A stretch of 64,000 nt of DNA, taken from contig CAMNDM010000012.1 in NCBI GenBank assembly GCA_946535435.1, forward strand, positions 1 through 64,000, written 5' to 3'. The stretch's first letter is position 1, and each line of letters begins with the position of its first letter. A program made the position numbers and the translations under genes. The notes beneath the pieces are model-generated. The model had not been told where the DNA came from. It ran no database searches and saw only the letters and a list, made by a program, of their open reading frames with translations. Shown piece by piece: positions 1-8,673 of the stretch. The DNA is from Physcocola sp002396385 (GTDB taxonomy: Bacteria > Bacteroidota > Bacteroidia > Bacteroidales > Paludibacteraceae).

Positions 1-14
1 GATTTAGTGTTTTG

Positions 15-45
15 CAAATTTAGCAATTAAGCGGTAACAATGCAA
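15..45 (-). promoter_or_regulatory. Leftward Bacteroidota-type promoter
   Basis: On the minus strand TAAATTTG (22 to 15) fits the -7 consensus TAnnTTTG, and a TTG (45 to 43) lies 20 bases upstream, the usual -33 spacing. It would drive a gene lying to the left, outside the window. Confidence 0.5.
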
Positions 46-186
46 CCGGGTAGGGTGCGGCACTGTCGCCGTTTTTGGCCCCCCAAGGATTGTCCCCAGT
101 GTTGCCACGTAGCGTTTTTCAAACGCACCGGCGCCGCATAGGAGTCCGGGCACTGGGAAGGAACCAGCCCTTTCCGCATGCCCGGG
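46..186. other. GC-rich block able to fold, possible structured RNA
   Basis: No reading frame fits this stretch. The outer parts pair: CCGGG and TGCGG near 47-61 match CCGCA and CCCGG near 174-185. Inside are GCGTTT/AAACGC (about 113-127) and CTGG/CCAG around GAAGGAA (153-167). CCGGGCA (146-152) also matches TGCCCGG (179-185). The CAGCC next to GAAGGAA recalls the tip of SRP RNA, and the text near GGAGTCCGGGC recalls RNase P, but neither consensus is met. Strand and identity are unknown. It may also be plain intergenic sequence. Confidence 0.3.
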
Positions 187-239
187 TATGAAGATATTGT
201 CTTCCAGACGGCAAGGCTTCGCTTTTGGAAGTGACGATT

Positions 240-1255
240 TTATCGCTCAAAAATGTGCAATTCTTCAAGCAGTGGTATGAATACGTAGACCCTGTCTTCG
301 GTGACGATAGGTGCCTTTGATAGACATACCCCCTCGTCGTAAGTGTCCAGTTCTACCTTTTCCTCAATCGTCATTGTGTCGAGGTTAACCACGCCTATTG
401 AACTCAGCCCTTTCTTATTTCGCTCAATGGAAAAATATAGTTTGTTGCCGTAAAGGGCAGTTGAATTTGGTGATATATACGCTTCGGAAAAGGGGAAGTC
501 GCTGCTTATTTTATATTCTGTTAATGTTCCGTCGTTCGGATTGACCATTTCAATGAAAAATGGTCCGTTGGCTTGACATGCTGAATAAAGCATGTTGTTT
601 ATACCAACGTGGAAGCTGGGTGCAAAGTCCAATTCATCATTAGACCACAACTTTTGTCCAGTTAAGATATTGTAAGCTACAATGGAATAAGTATAGTCAA
701 AAACCCCCTCTATATGCTTAATCCTAACAATTATAACAACGTCTCCAACAATAGTTATGTCATTAAATTCGATATCAATATCTGGAGCCTCTGTCTGGTA
801 CTTCCAAAGGAATTTCAGGTCTCTGGTGTAGAAAAGCAGGGTCTGGCAGTTAATTTCCAGAAACAGGTAGAGGTCATGTTTTTGTCGTATTTAGGGGTAA
901 ACATACCCGAATCTGTCTTTATCTCAAACAGCGTTTCTTTCCCGTTATCGAAGATAGAATACTTATGGACATGTGCATCTTCATCATCTTCTGTCGAGTA
1001 ATATAAATCTTCGCCAAAATAAAAGAATCGGGAGTATTTTGGGTGTTCATCGTGCCACTCTCCGTCTTTATAAACGAATTGCTTCTCGAAATTCTCTCTC
1101 TTCGTTAAAACGTCATTCCTACAGAAAACATCATCGTTCGGATTTGAGTCGATATATTTATCTCCAATCTGAATCTTGTCTTCTGTCACAATCACTTCTT
1201 CACCTTTTAACAGGTAGAAACCTTTTACACGTTCTATCTTCTTTATAAGTTTCAT
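240..1255 (-). pseudogene. Beta-propeller-like protein gene interrupted by a frameshift
   Basis: Two adjoining frames form one gene of about 338 codons. The first part starts with MKLIKKIERV at 1255. Its frame stops about 23 codons after a T5 run on the plus strand (879-883), read as A5 in the gene. One extra A there would join it, through DLYLFLEIN and WKYQTEAPD, to the second part that ends at 240. The product has no signal peptide. It has repeated short hydrophobic strands with acidic turns (LYYSTEDDE, GKETLFEIK, LTGQKLWSND, LYFSIERN), as in cytoplasmic WD40- or PQQ-like propellers. I do not recognise the family. The break may be a real mutation or a sequencing error. If it is an error, this is an intact hypothetical protein. 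Confidence 0.6.
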
Positions 1256-1328
1256 ACGCTATTCTCCCTGAATAAATAAGAGGGCATATCATTTTGATAC
1301 ACCCTCATTTCCTATGTTGTAAGTCCTC

Positions 1329-2177
1329 TTATTCTTCGTTCTCTTCTCCCTTGTTGGCCAAACGGAGATAGTCGCCTTTTTTTGAGAAACAGAGCTCAAT
1401 TGCATTAGGTTTCTCTGTCTTGACCATATAGCCGTAATCTTTGCGGATGATGCGGCGTATAAGTTTGTCGGGGTAGTTCTTCGTCATGTATTTCATCATG
1501 AGTGAAGGGAAGAAATGTGCAAAATTGTCGGGAAAGTTCTGTCCCTTTGGAATCTCGACTCTCTCAAAACGTCCCAACCGGTCGAATTCGAGGTAGATGC
1601 CGCTCTGCAGGTCGACGCTGTATTCATAGTTCGGGTCAACGGTAGCGGTCGTTATGGCATCGTCGGAGAAATACTTGTTCAGGGTGGCGGTAACTTGGGA
1701 AGGAAGCCGTTTCACATCGTTGGGCATGTATTTGCCGTTGCGGGCGAAGTGCAGTTCCTCTTTGCCGGCCAGGGTGACGGTGAGGCGTTTGCGGCGCGAT
1801 TTGTCGAAACGCTTTATCGCTTTCCCTTGTGTGTTCTCGTGCAAGTAAGTCTGGGTTGTGACGGGCAGCAGGTTCATAATCTCCTCGGTCACATCGTTCT
1901 TGTGCATATACACCTTGTACCACTCGCCCTCGGCATCGAAACAAACTTCAATTCCGTTATCCAGCAAGACGTTGAATTCCTCGTCGTCGGCGTTTATTAC
2001 AGTGTCGATTTTCGCTCCCAGCTTGTTCAGGGTAGAGACGGCAGTGCGTGGAAGCTGTTTCAGATACTGTTGTTGTACTGGGTCGGTGTTCTGGTTGCCT
2101 GTGTAGGTGCACGATGGTGTCGCACCTGCGGCGAGTAGGGCGACACTTGCAAAAAAAGCATATTTCGAAAGATTCAT
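1329..2177 (-). CDS. PepSY-like (DUF2874-type) lipoprotein
   Basis: A 282-residue exported protein. The start at 2177 gives a standard lipoprotein signal (MNLSKYAFFA..., then C at about 23 in GATPSC). The longer frame to 2255 only adds an atypical hydrophilic leader. The mature part holds three similar repeats of about 75 residues of the form ALNKLGAKIDTVINADDEEF followed by YSVDL/FNVLL, GIYLEFD or GIEVCFD and a G-W/F-V turn. This matches the PepSY-like domain (PF11396) common in periplasmic and surface Bacteroidales proteins. Such domains are thought to bind other proteins or inhibit proteases, but no substrate is known. It is a single gene with its own flanks. Its neighbour to the left is unrelated. 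Confidence 0.7.
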   Translation of the reverse strand: MNLSKYAFFASVALLAAGATPSCTYTGNQNTDPVQQQYLKQLPRTAVSTLNKLGAKIDTVINADDEEFNVLLDNGIEVCFDAEGEWYKVYMHKNDVTEEIMNLLPVTTQTYLHENTQGKAIKRFDKSRRKRLTVTLAGKEELHFARNGKYMPNDVKRLPSQVTATLNKYFSDDAITTATVDPNYEYSVDLQSGIYLEFDRLGRFERVEIPKGQNFPDNFAHFFPSLMMKYMTKNYPDKLIRRIIRKDYGYMVKTEKPNAIELCFSKKGDYLRLANKGEENEE

Positions 2178-2345
2178 AACAGTCTGTTTTTGTTCTGTGT
2201 TTTTCAAAATTATAGAATTTTTCTTGAAATGGGTTAGTGTTTGTCTAAAATTCAAGGAAAGTCCTGTATTCCGAAGTCAACGTCAAACCATAAAAAGAAA
2301 AGGCTTCCGAATTCGGAAGCCTTGTTCTATAAAGTAGAGAATGAT

Positions 2346-3053
2346 TTACTTTTCGTCTTTGATGTCACCCTTGGTGTCCATAGTAGTGCCGCTGCTTTCC
2401 ATACCTTCGGTAGGGTCGCAGTCGCTCTGTGTGCCAATACCGCAATACTCTTTCAAAGAGTCGAATGCCTTGTAGTAGTCAAGGCTTGCAGCGCGTTCCC
2501 AGTCAAGAGCAGCAGCTTCAACGTCTCCTTCCTTGTAACGGAGGTGTCCACGGTTGTAGTATGCCTTGGCAAACTGTGGAGTCAGTGCGATAGCTTTGTT
2601 GTAGTCTTTCAAAGCAGCTTTGTCGTCGCCCTGTTCTGCGTAAGAGTTACCGCGGTTGTAGTAAGCCTCGGCGAATTTAGGGTTGATGGCAATAGCCTTG
2701 TTGTTGTCTTCGATAGAACCTTTAATGTCGCCCAACTCTTTGCGTGCGACAGCGCGGTTGTAGTATGTAAGGAAGTCCTTGCTCTGCTTCGATAATACAA
2801 TATCGTAAGCATCTTTAGCACCCTTGTAGTCGCCTAAACGGAACTTTGCGTTACCAAGGTTTCCATAAGCCTCTGTGAACTTAGGGTTCAACTCCAATAC
2901 CTTGTTAAAACTTACGATTGCCTCTTTATAAGAACCCATTCTGTATGAACGGATACCATCGTTGAAGTAATCTGTAATGGTTTTCTGCTTCTGCGCGAAA
3001 ACACTACCTACAGAAAGTAAACCTGCAGCTAAAACAATAAAAAACTTCTTCAT
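2346..3053 (-). CDS. Periplasmic tetratricopeptide-repeat protein
   Basis: A 235-residue secreted TPR protein. The start at 3053 (MKKFFIVLAAGLLSVGSVFA) gives a clean signal peptide with cleavage near residue 20. The longer frame to 3191 would run across the promoter. About five TPR units of 34 residues follow, with the usual W/Y-G-A-P pattern, for example AYGNLGNAKFRLGDYKGA and AYYNRGNSYAEQGDDKAA. The C-terminal 30 residues are acidic and contain two cysteines (CGIGTQSDC). TPR arrays are protein-binding scaffolds and the partner is not shown. The gene is transcribed alone, divergently from the nucleoside kinase. Confidence 0.85.
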   Translation of the reverse strand: MKKFFIVLAAGLLSVGSVFAQKQKTITDYFNDGIRSYRMGSYKEAIVSFNKVLELNPKFTEAYGNLGNAKFRLGDYKGAKDAYDIVLSKQSKDFLTYYNRAVARKELGDIKGSIEDNNKAIAINPKFAEAYYNRGNSYAEQGDDKAALKDYNKAIALTPQFAKAYYNRGHLRYKEGDVEAAALDWERAASLDYYKAFDSLKEYCGIGTQSDCDPTEGMESSGTTMDTKGDIKDEK

Positions 3054-3150
3054 AAAAGCTATTTTATGTGTTCCACCTTCCCGGGGTGGACGTTTAATTT
3101 TCATTATTAAATTAGATGCGTGGGAATCCGCATCTGATTTCAATATGGTG

Positions 3151-3183
3151 CAAATATAAGAATAAATGTTAATAGCAAACAAA
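3151..3183 (-). promoter_or_regulatory. Promoter of the TPR protein gene
   Basis: Minus-strand TATATTTG (3158 to 3151) is preceded by TTTG at 3183-3180 with 21 bases between, a full Bacteroidota promoter. The start codon lies about 95 bases downstream. Confidence 0.6.
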
Positions 3184-3346
3184 GAAAGCACACTTTTTTT
3201 CTCGGCATGAGATGTTTTTGTGGAATTAGATTGCTGGTTCGGAAAATCGTGTTAACTTTATTGTAAAGCATGATTTATTCCGGATGTTTTAACAACACCA
3301 AAGAAAATACGCACCAAATGTTATTAACGATTAAAGATTTAGTACC

Positions 3347-5056
3347 ATGAATAGCAAAAAGAATCTCGTAGAGATACATTGTAAGAATAATAATGTTACG
3401 AAACTCTATGAGGCGGGGACCAGCCTCATGGAAATTTATGCCGACCTCAGACCTGCTATGAAGCAGGGGGTCATTGTGGCCAAATCGAACAATGTGACGA
3501 AAAATCTTGATTTCAGAGTCTATAAACCTAAAGAGGTCGAGTTCTTGGGGCTTGAAAGCCCTTCGGGACGGCGCGCCTATATCAGGTCGCTCACCTTTAT
3601 TATGTATAAAGCGTTGAGCAAGGTGATGCCTGGCGTGCGACTAAGGGTGGAACACCCTATCTCGGGTGGCTTCTATTGCCTGCTGTTTGGGGCCGACAAC
3701 CAACTGGTGAGGCCTTCCGAACAACAACTGGCACAACTGAAAACCGTTATGGACGACATCATCGACAAAGATCTCCCGTTCGAATGGTACACCATCAGCA
3801 CTGAAAAGGCGGTTGAGATTTTCCGTTCGGAAGATGCGCTCGACAAGGTGGCTCTGCTTGAAAGTATGGGCGACATCTATGTCGAGGTCTATAAACTTGA
3901 CGGCTTGTACGACTATTACGACAGTGCCCTTGCTCCGTCTACCTCGTTTATCACCCTCTACGGCTTGCGCCTCTTCCACGATGGACTGTTGCTGCAAATG
4001 CCTTCTGCTGACGATGCCAACGTCCTTGATAAGTTTGAGGAACAGGGCAACCTCTTTAATGCGTTTGCCGAACATGCGAAATGGAACGAACTGATGAAGG
4101 TCGCGAATGTGGGTGACCTTAATATATCTACGAAGCCGAGCAAGGGACAGATGCAGTTGACGGGCGGAAATGCCGGTATGCTCATTACGCTTGCCGAGGC
4201 ATTGCAGGAAAAGAAGATTGACCAAATTGCCGATATGGTGGTGTCGGACCCTAAACGCAGGGTGGTGCTAATTGCAGGGCCTTCTTCTTCGGGTAAGACG
4301 ACTTTCAGTAAAAAGCTAAGCATACATCTTGCCTTAAATGGGAAAAACCCGATCCCGTTCTCGATGGACGAGTATTTTGTTGACCGGGAAAATACTCCGA
4401 AGGATGAAAATGGCGAGTACGACTTTGAGTCGGTTCACGCAATCGACATACCTTTCTTTAATAAGCAGCTGAACCAAATGCTGGCTGGCGAGGAGGTGGA
4501 ACTGCCGCGATTCAATTTCGGTACGGGCAAACGTGAGCCTAGCGGCAAGAAAATCAAACTCGACGATAACTCTATCCTGGTTATCGAAGGTATACACGGA
4601 CTGAATCCGGAACTCACTTCCCAGATACCTGAAGAGAACAAGTTCCGCATCTATGCTTCTGCGCTGACGACCATTTCCATTGACGACCATAACTGGATTC
4701 CAACTACCGACAACCGCCTGTTGCGCCGTATTGTGCGCGACTATAACTACCGTGGTTATTCGGCTGAAGACACCATTAACCGTTGGGCGAGTGTGCACCG
4801 TGGCGAAGAAAAGTGGATCTTCCCGTTCCGCGAGTTGGCCGATGTTATGTTTAACTCGGCTCTCATCTTCGAGCTTCCGGTGCTGAAACGCTATGCCATG
4901 CCGATTCTCAGTCAGGTTCCAAGGCACAGCCCGGCCTATGCCGAGGCTCACCGGCTGCTGAAGTTCTTGGGTTATTTCAATATGATTGCCGACAGCGACA
5001 TCCCTTCTACTTCGTTGTTGCGTGAGTTCTTTGGCGGAAGCACGTTCAACTATTAG
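3347..5056 (+). CDS. TGS/threonyl-tRNA-synthetase-like nucleoside (uridine) kinase
   Basis: A 569-residue cytoplasmic fusion typical of Bacteroidota. The first 70 residues resemble a TGS domain (VEIHCKNNN..YEAGTSLMEI). Residues 70-280 resemble the second additional domain of threonyl-tRNA synthetase (VEHPISGGFYCL). Residues 300-500 are a phosphoribulokinase/uridine-kinase P-loop domain. Walker A is GPSSSGKT at 311-318, followed by SMDEYFVDR and VIEGIHGLNP. The kinase part should phosphorylate a nucleoside, most likely uridine or cytidine, for pyrimidine salvage. The role of the TGS part is unknown; RNA or nucleotide sensing is a guess. It is transcribed alone and ends in a strong terminator. 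Family assignment is firm, substrate is inferred. Confidence 0.88.
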   Translation: MNSKKNLVEIHCKNNNVTKLYEAGTSLMEIYADLRPAMKQGVIVAKSNNVTKNLDFRVYKPKEVEFLGLESPSGRRAYIRSLTFIMYKALSKVMPGVRLRVEHPISGGFYCLLFGADNQLVRPSEQQLAQLKTVMDDIIDKDLPFEWYTISTEKAVEIFRSEDALDKVALLESMGDIYVEVYKLDGLYDYYDSALAPSTSFITLYGLRLFHDGLLLQMPSADDANVLDKFEEQGNLFNAFAEHAKWNELMKVANVGDLNISTKPSKGQMQLTGGNAGMLITLAEALQEKKIDQIADMVVSDPKRRVVLIAGPSSSGKTTFSKKLSIHLALNGKNPIPFSMDEYFVDRENTPKDENGEYDFESVHAIDIPFFNKQLNQMLAGEEVELPRFNFGTGKREPSGKKIKLDDNSILVIEGIHGLNPELTSQIPEENKFRIYASALTTISIDDHNWIPTTDNRLLRRIVRDYNYRGYSAEDTINRWASVHRGEEKWIFPFRELADVMFNSALIFELPVLKRYAMPILSQVPRHSPAYAEAHRLLKFLGYFNMIADSDIPSTSLLREFFGGSTFNY

Positions 5057-5091
5057 TAAAACATTACCGGGAGGGCAATCCCGTTTTATTG

Positions 5092-5127
5092 GCCTGGCTG
5101 GGACTACCGTCCCGGTCAGGCTTTTTT
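5092..5127 (+). terminator. Intrinsic terminator after the nucleoside kinase
   Basis: GCCTGGCTGGGAC pairs with GTCCCGGTCAGGC around a four-base loop and is followed by TTTTTT. Confidence 0.85.
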
Positions 5128-5253
5128 GTGAAATAAACCACGACCCTTTCCCCGAAAAACAGGCGAAAGTGGCAGCTTACATACCCATTCTGTGGTATCT
5201 CTGCCTTCTGAAAATCGCAGATTTGTGGGATTACATATCTTTCTGCCATTGCC

Positions 5254-5261
5254 TAATTTTG
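5254..5261 (+). promoter_or_regulatory. -7 element upstream of the AhpD-like gene
   Basis: TAATTTTG fits TAnnTTTG and lies 100 bases before the start at 5361. No clear -33 element is seen at the normal distance. The rest of the 5128-5360 gap holds nothing else I can support. Confidence 0.4.
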
Positions 5262-5360
5262 TGCTACAAGATGGGAGGTTGAAAAGAGATGTTGGAGGTT
5301 TTATAACAACAGCTGTGAATGCCTTCTCGATTAGAGTGATTAACTAAAAAAGGTACTAAA

Positions 5361-5915
5361 ATGGCTAGAGTAAATTTATTGACACCAGAACAACTGACTG
5401 GTAGCGCTAAAGAGGCGTACAACAAACTTGCTGAAAACAACAAGGTGACGAATATGAAGCTGGTAATGCTTCAAGACTATGGCACTTTTCTGGCTTTTAT
5501 GGGATGGTACGACTCTTGGGGCAGTTTGGTGAAAATTGTCGGCACACGCGCGGCCACTATTTACGCACATGCGGTTTCTACCACTAACGGCTGCATGCTG
5601 TGCTCGCTTTTCTTCATCAGCGACCTTAAAGAACTGGGGTTGGATCCGAATGCGTTGGAACTCGAGGAAAATGAAAAAGTGCTTGTCGCTTTGGGACAGC
5701 AGATTGTGAAAGACCCTACAAAGGTGTCTGACGAGTTGTTCAACTCGTTGAGAGAATTCTATAACGACCAGGAAATTGTGGCTATTGTGGGTTTCGCCGC
5801 ACAAATGCAGGCTACCAACAACTTCAACTCAGTGCTGGGGGTAGACATCGACAAACGCCTCCTGCCTATTAAAGACCAGTTCAAGCCTGCTACCTGGAGA
5901 AAGGATATTAAGTAG
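5361..5915 (+). CDS. AhpD-like / carboxymuconolactone decarboxylase-family protein
   Basis: A 184-residue cytoplasmic, mostly helical protein. It has the CMD/AhpD core with a CxxC pair (C78 and C81 in GCMLCSLF) inside the segment ATIYAHAVSTTNGCML, as in alkylhydroperoxidase AhpD and its relatives. In AhpD the two cysteines carry a disulfide redox cycle, usually with a nearby histidine; H72 lies six residues before C78. The true carboxymuconolactone decarboxylases lack this pair, so a thiol redox or peroxidase-type role is more likely than decarboxylation. It is followed after 26 bases by an iron alcohol dehydrogenase and the two almost certainly share a transcript, so both may deal with reactive carbonyl or peroxide compounds. 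The substrate is not known. Confidence 0.8.
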   Translation: MARVNLLTPEQLTGSAKEAYNKLAENNKVTNMKLVMLQDYGTFLAFMGWYDSWGSLVKIVGTRAATIYAHAVSTTNGCMLCSLFFISDLKELGLDPNALELEENEKVLVALGQQIVKDPTKVSDELFNSLREFYNDQEIVAIVGFAAQMQATNNFNSVLGVDIDKRLLPIKDQFKPATWRKDIK

Positions 5916-5941
5916 TTCTTGTTTGTAGAAAGGAGGGTAAT

Positions 5942-7102
5942 ATGGTAGATTTTGAATACTACAACCCGGCAAGAATTGTCTTTGGCGAAAAGTCGGTCGA
6001 TAAAATCGGCGACCTGCTGAGGGAATATAAGGTGACCAGCCTGCTGTTGGTGTATAGCGGTGACTTTATTAAGACTTTAGGCATATACGATAAGGTGAAA
6101 GATGCGGCAAATGCCCTGGGTGTTGCCTTTTACGAGAACGGAAACGTGGTACCAAACCCTTCCATAACACTGGTTCGCGATTTGGTCGCACTGGGTAAGG
6201 AGAAAAAGGTTGACTTTATCCTTGCCGTTGGTGGCGGTAGCGCTATCGATACGGCCAAGGCTACCGCTCTCGGTATACCTTACGGGGGCGATGTGTGGGA
6301 TTTCTTCGAAAAGGGTGTGTCGCCAGAAACGGTTCTCCCTTTGGGTGTCATCTCTACACTTCCTGCCAGCGGGTCCGAAACCAGCAATGCTGCCATCCTC
6401 TCGAACAACGAGTGGAAACTTGGCTTCGAAGACAACCGGATTATACCGAAGTTTGCGATTATGAATCCGCTATATACGGTCGGATTGCCGAACTTCCAGA
6501 CTTTTGCGGGGGTTGCCGATATATTGTCGCATTTGCTTGAAAGATATTTTTCCGATGTCAGACACACCGATGTGACCGACTACCTTATTGAAGGTGGAGT
6601 ACAGGCTCTTCTCGTAAATGGCAGAAGACTGAAGGAAAATCCGAAAGACTTGAATGCCAGGGCCGAAATCCAGTGGCTTGCCACGGTAGCACACAATAAT
6701 ATATTAGATACGGGCCGTATTGGCGACTGGGGGTCGCACCGTATTGAACATGAACTCAGTGGACAGTATGGAATCACACATGGCGAAGGTATGGCTGTGG
6801 TGTTGCCTGCATGGGTGAGGTATGTGGCAAACGTCAAGCCTTGGAAACTTTCGCAACTGGCTGTCAGGGTCTTCCATGAAGACGCCTACAACCATTCGGA
6901 AAAAGAGAATGCGCTACGCTTGGCTGAACACCTCGAACAGTTCTTTAGAGGTCTTGGACTTAGAACCAGGCTCTCTGAATTGGGTATCGATGACAAACAT
7001 TTTGCTGAAATGGCAAAGCGTGCCACCCGGAATGGAACCGTAGGCCATTATCTGCCGATAGATGAGAAGGTGTTTGTCGAAATTTTGAAACTTGCGTTGT
7101 AA
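5942..7102 (+). CDS. Iron-containing alcohol dehydrogenase (YqhD/BDH type)
   Basis: A 386-residue group III alcohol dehydrogenase. The N-terminal half has the dinucleotide-binding GGGSAIDTAKA signature near residues 97-107. The metal ligands of the family are in place: D193, H197 (ADILSHLLE), H266 (GSHRIEHE) and H280 (GITHGEG), at nearly the same positions as in E. coli YqhD. Relatives reduce aldehydes to alcohols with NADPH and are butanol or broad aldehyde dehydrogenases. The start is preceded by AGGAGG with 5 bases to the ATG at 5942, an unusually good Shine-Dalgarno for this phylum. It is the second gene of a pair with the AhpD-like protein and ends in a terminator at 7134. Confidence 0.9.
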   Translation: MVDFEYYNPARIVFGEKSVDKIGDLLREYKVTSLLLVYSGDFIKTLGIYDKVKDAANALGVAFYENGNVVPNPSITLVRDLVALGKEKKVDFILAVGGGSAIDTAKATALGIPYGGDVWDFFEKGVSPETVLPLGVISTLPASGSETSNAAILSNNEWKLGFEDNRIIPKFAIMNPLYTVGLPNFQTFAGVADILSHLLERYFSDVRHTDVTDYLIEGGVQALLVNGRRLKENPKDLNARAEIQWLATVAHNNILDTGRIGDWGSHRIEHELSGQYGITHGEGMAVVLPAWVRYVANVKPWKLSQLAVRVFHEDAYNHSEKENALRLAEHLEQFFRGLGLRTRLSELGIDDKHFAEMAKRATRNGTVGHYLPIDEKVFVEILKLAL

Positions 7103-7133
7103 ACGTTTTTAAAACAGTTTGTATTCTCATCAT

Positions 7134-7173
7134 GACTGCCGTTTCATTGAAATAGATGAAACGGCAGTCTTTT
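7134..7173 (+). terminator. Intrinsic terminator after the alcohol dehydrogenase
   Basis: GACTGCCGTTTCAT pairs with ATGAAACGGCAGTC, followed by TTTT. The stem is 14 base pairs and nearly perfect. Confidence 0.9.
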
Positions 7174-7285
7174 CTGTTTGTAGTGGACTAGGCCAGACCG
7201 GTTGCGGTATTCTTATGGCAGTTATATGGCCAATTGCTGGCAATAAGGTGAAAAAATGTCAACATTTTGATTTTTTTCATTTTTC

Positions 7286-7335
7286 ACAAAATGATAGTGT
7301 ATCAAGAATAAAGACAAATCAAAATATCATTTTGT
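7286..7335. repeat. Perfect 11-bp inverted repeat upstream of serC
   Basis: ACAAAATGATA (7286-7296) is repeated inverted as TATCATTTTGT (7325-7335), with 28 bases between. It lies 130-180 bases ahead of the serC promoter in an AT-rich gap. Two operator half-sites or an RNA stem are both possible. The rest of the 7174-7460 gap shows no gene. Confidence 0.5.
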
Positions 7336-7465
7336 TCTGTAAGATTTATAAATTCGAACTTTTTGTAATGATGTAACGTTAATTGGTAAGTGTTTGTCAA
7401 CTTAAAACGTAACTTTTATTATCAAAAAAACACGTTGATAAATTTTTTTCTACAGGAATTTATAC

Positions 7466-7473
7466 TACTTTTG
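7466..7473 (+). promoter_or_regulatory. serC promoter -7 element
   Basis: TACTTTTG fits TAnnTTTG, 35 bases before the serC ATG. A good -33 element at normal spacing is not seen; the region upstream is A/T runs. Confidence 0.6.
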
Positions 7474-7508
7474 CCCCACGAATAAAAAAACATAACACAT
7501 AGAATAAA

Positions 7509-8591
7509 ATGAAGATGCATAATTTTAATGCAGGTCCTTCAATCCTCCCACGCGAGGTGATTGAAGATACTGCAAAAGCAGTTTTGGATTTTGAAGGCCA
7601 TGGTCTTTCAATTCTCGAAATCAGCCACCGCGCAAAATACTTCCAGCCAGTTGTAGACGAGGCTGAGGCATTGTTCAAGGAATTGCTTAACATTCCTGAC
7701 GGTTACAAGGTCCTCTTCCTTGGTGGTGGTGCCAGCTTGGAATTCTGCATGGTTCCTTATAACTTCCTCCACAAGAAGGCTGGTTATGTTAACACTGGTG
7801 TATGGGCTAAGAAGGCAATGAAGGAAGCTAAACGCTTCGGTGAAGTTGTTGAAGTTGCTTCTAGCGCCGACACTACTTACAACTATTTGCCAAAGGGTTA
7901 CTCTGTACCAACTGATTTGGATTACCTCCACATCACTACCAACAACACTATTTATGGTACTGAGTTGCACGCTGATCCAAACGTTCCTGTACGTTTGATC
8001 GCTGATATGTCTTCTGATATCTTCTCTCGTCCAATCGACGTCGCTAAATACGACTGTATCTACGGTGGCGCCCAGAAGAACTTGGCTCCTGCAGGTGTTA
8101 CTTTCGTAATTGTTAAGGAAGACGCTCTGACTAAGGGTGAGGGTGAAATTCCAACTATGTTGGATTACCGCACTCACGTTGCTAACGGTTCTATGTTCAA
8201 CACCCCTCCAGTGTTGCCTATCTACACTGCTCTCTTGAACCTCCGTTGGATTAAGAAGCAGGGTGGTGTTAAGGAAATGCAGCGCCGTGCTGAAGAACGT
8301 GCTAACTTGCTTTATGGCAAGATTGACAGCAGCAAGATCTTCAAGCCAACTATCGCTGACAAGAACGACCGTTCTTACATGAACATCTGCTTCGTTTTGA
8401 AGGACGAATACCTCGACAGAAAAGAAGAAATCGAAAAGGACTTCATGGCTTTCGCTACTGAAAGAGGTATGGTCGGCATCAAGGGTCACCGTTCTGTAGG
8501 TGGTTTCCGTGCTTCTTGCTACAACGCCCTTCCTTTGGAAAGTGTTAAGGCTTTGATCGAGTGCATGGACGAATACGAAAAGAAGTTCTAA
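7509..8591 (+). CDS. serC: Phosphoserine aminotransferase
   Basis: A 360-residue PLP enzyme that converts 3-phosphohydroxypyruvate and glutamate to phosphoserine, the second step of serine synthesis. The N-terminus HNFNAGPSILP is the SerC signature. K190 in GGAQKNLAP is the lysine that binds PLP, and HRSVGGFRASCYNALP near the C-terminus binds the phosphate. Length matches the family. Codon use is strongly biased (AAG, GGT, GCT, TTC), as in highly expressed genes, and differs from the genes on either side. It has its own promoter and terminator, with serA starting 82 bases further on. Confidence 0.97.
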   Translation: MKMHNFNAGPSILPREVIEDTAKAVLDFEGHGLSILEISHRAKYFQPVVDEAEALFKELLNIPDGYKVLFLGGGASLEFCMVPYNFLHKKAGYVNTGVWAKKAMKEAKRFGEVVEVASSADTTYNYLPKGYSVPTDLDYLHITTNNTIYGTELHADPNVPVRLIADMSSDIFSRPIDVAKYDCIYGGAQKNLAPAGVTFVIVKEDALTKGEGEIPTMLDYRTHVANGSMFNTPPVLPIYTALLNLRWIKKQGGVKEMQRRAEERANLLYGKIDSSKIFKPTIADKNDRSYMNICFVLKDEYLDRKEEIEKDFMAFATERGMVGIKGHRSVGGFRASCYNALPLESVKALIECMDEYEKKF

Positions 8592-8611
8592 TCAAACAGA
8601 ATAAACAACTT

Positions 8612-8654
8612 GCAGAAAGGCCGGCTCTCTTAAGCAAGCCTTTCTGCTTTTTTT
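8612..8654 (+). terminator. Terminator between serC and serA
   Basis: GCAGAAAGGC pairs with GCCTTTCTGC, followed by TTTTTTT. Since serA begins only 20 bases later, readthrough here probably sets the serC to serA ratio. Confidence 0.85.
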
Positions 8655-8673
8655 AATTATAATTCAAAAAATC

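Noticed and set aside
146..186. SRP or RNase P RNA at the left edge
   Set aside because: GAAGGAA-CCAGCC and GGAGTCCGGGC look similar to parts of those RNAs, but the strict core bases and lengths do not fit.
815..1001. A plus-strand frame over the beta-propeller gene
   Set aside because: It overlaps the better minus-strand gene and reads as low-complexity serine and hydrophobic runs.
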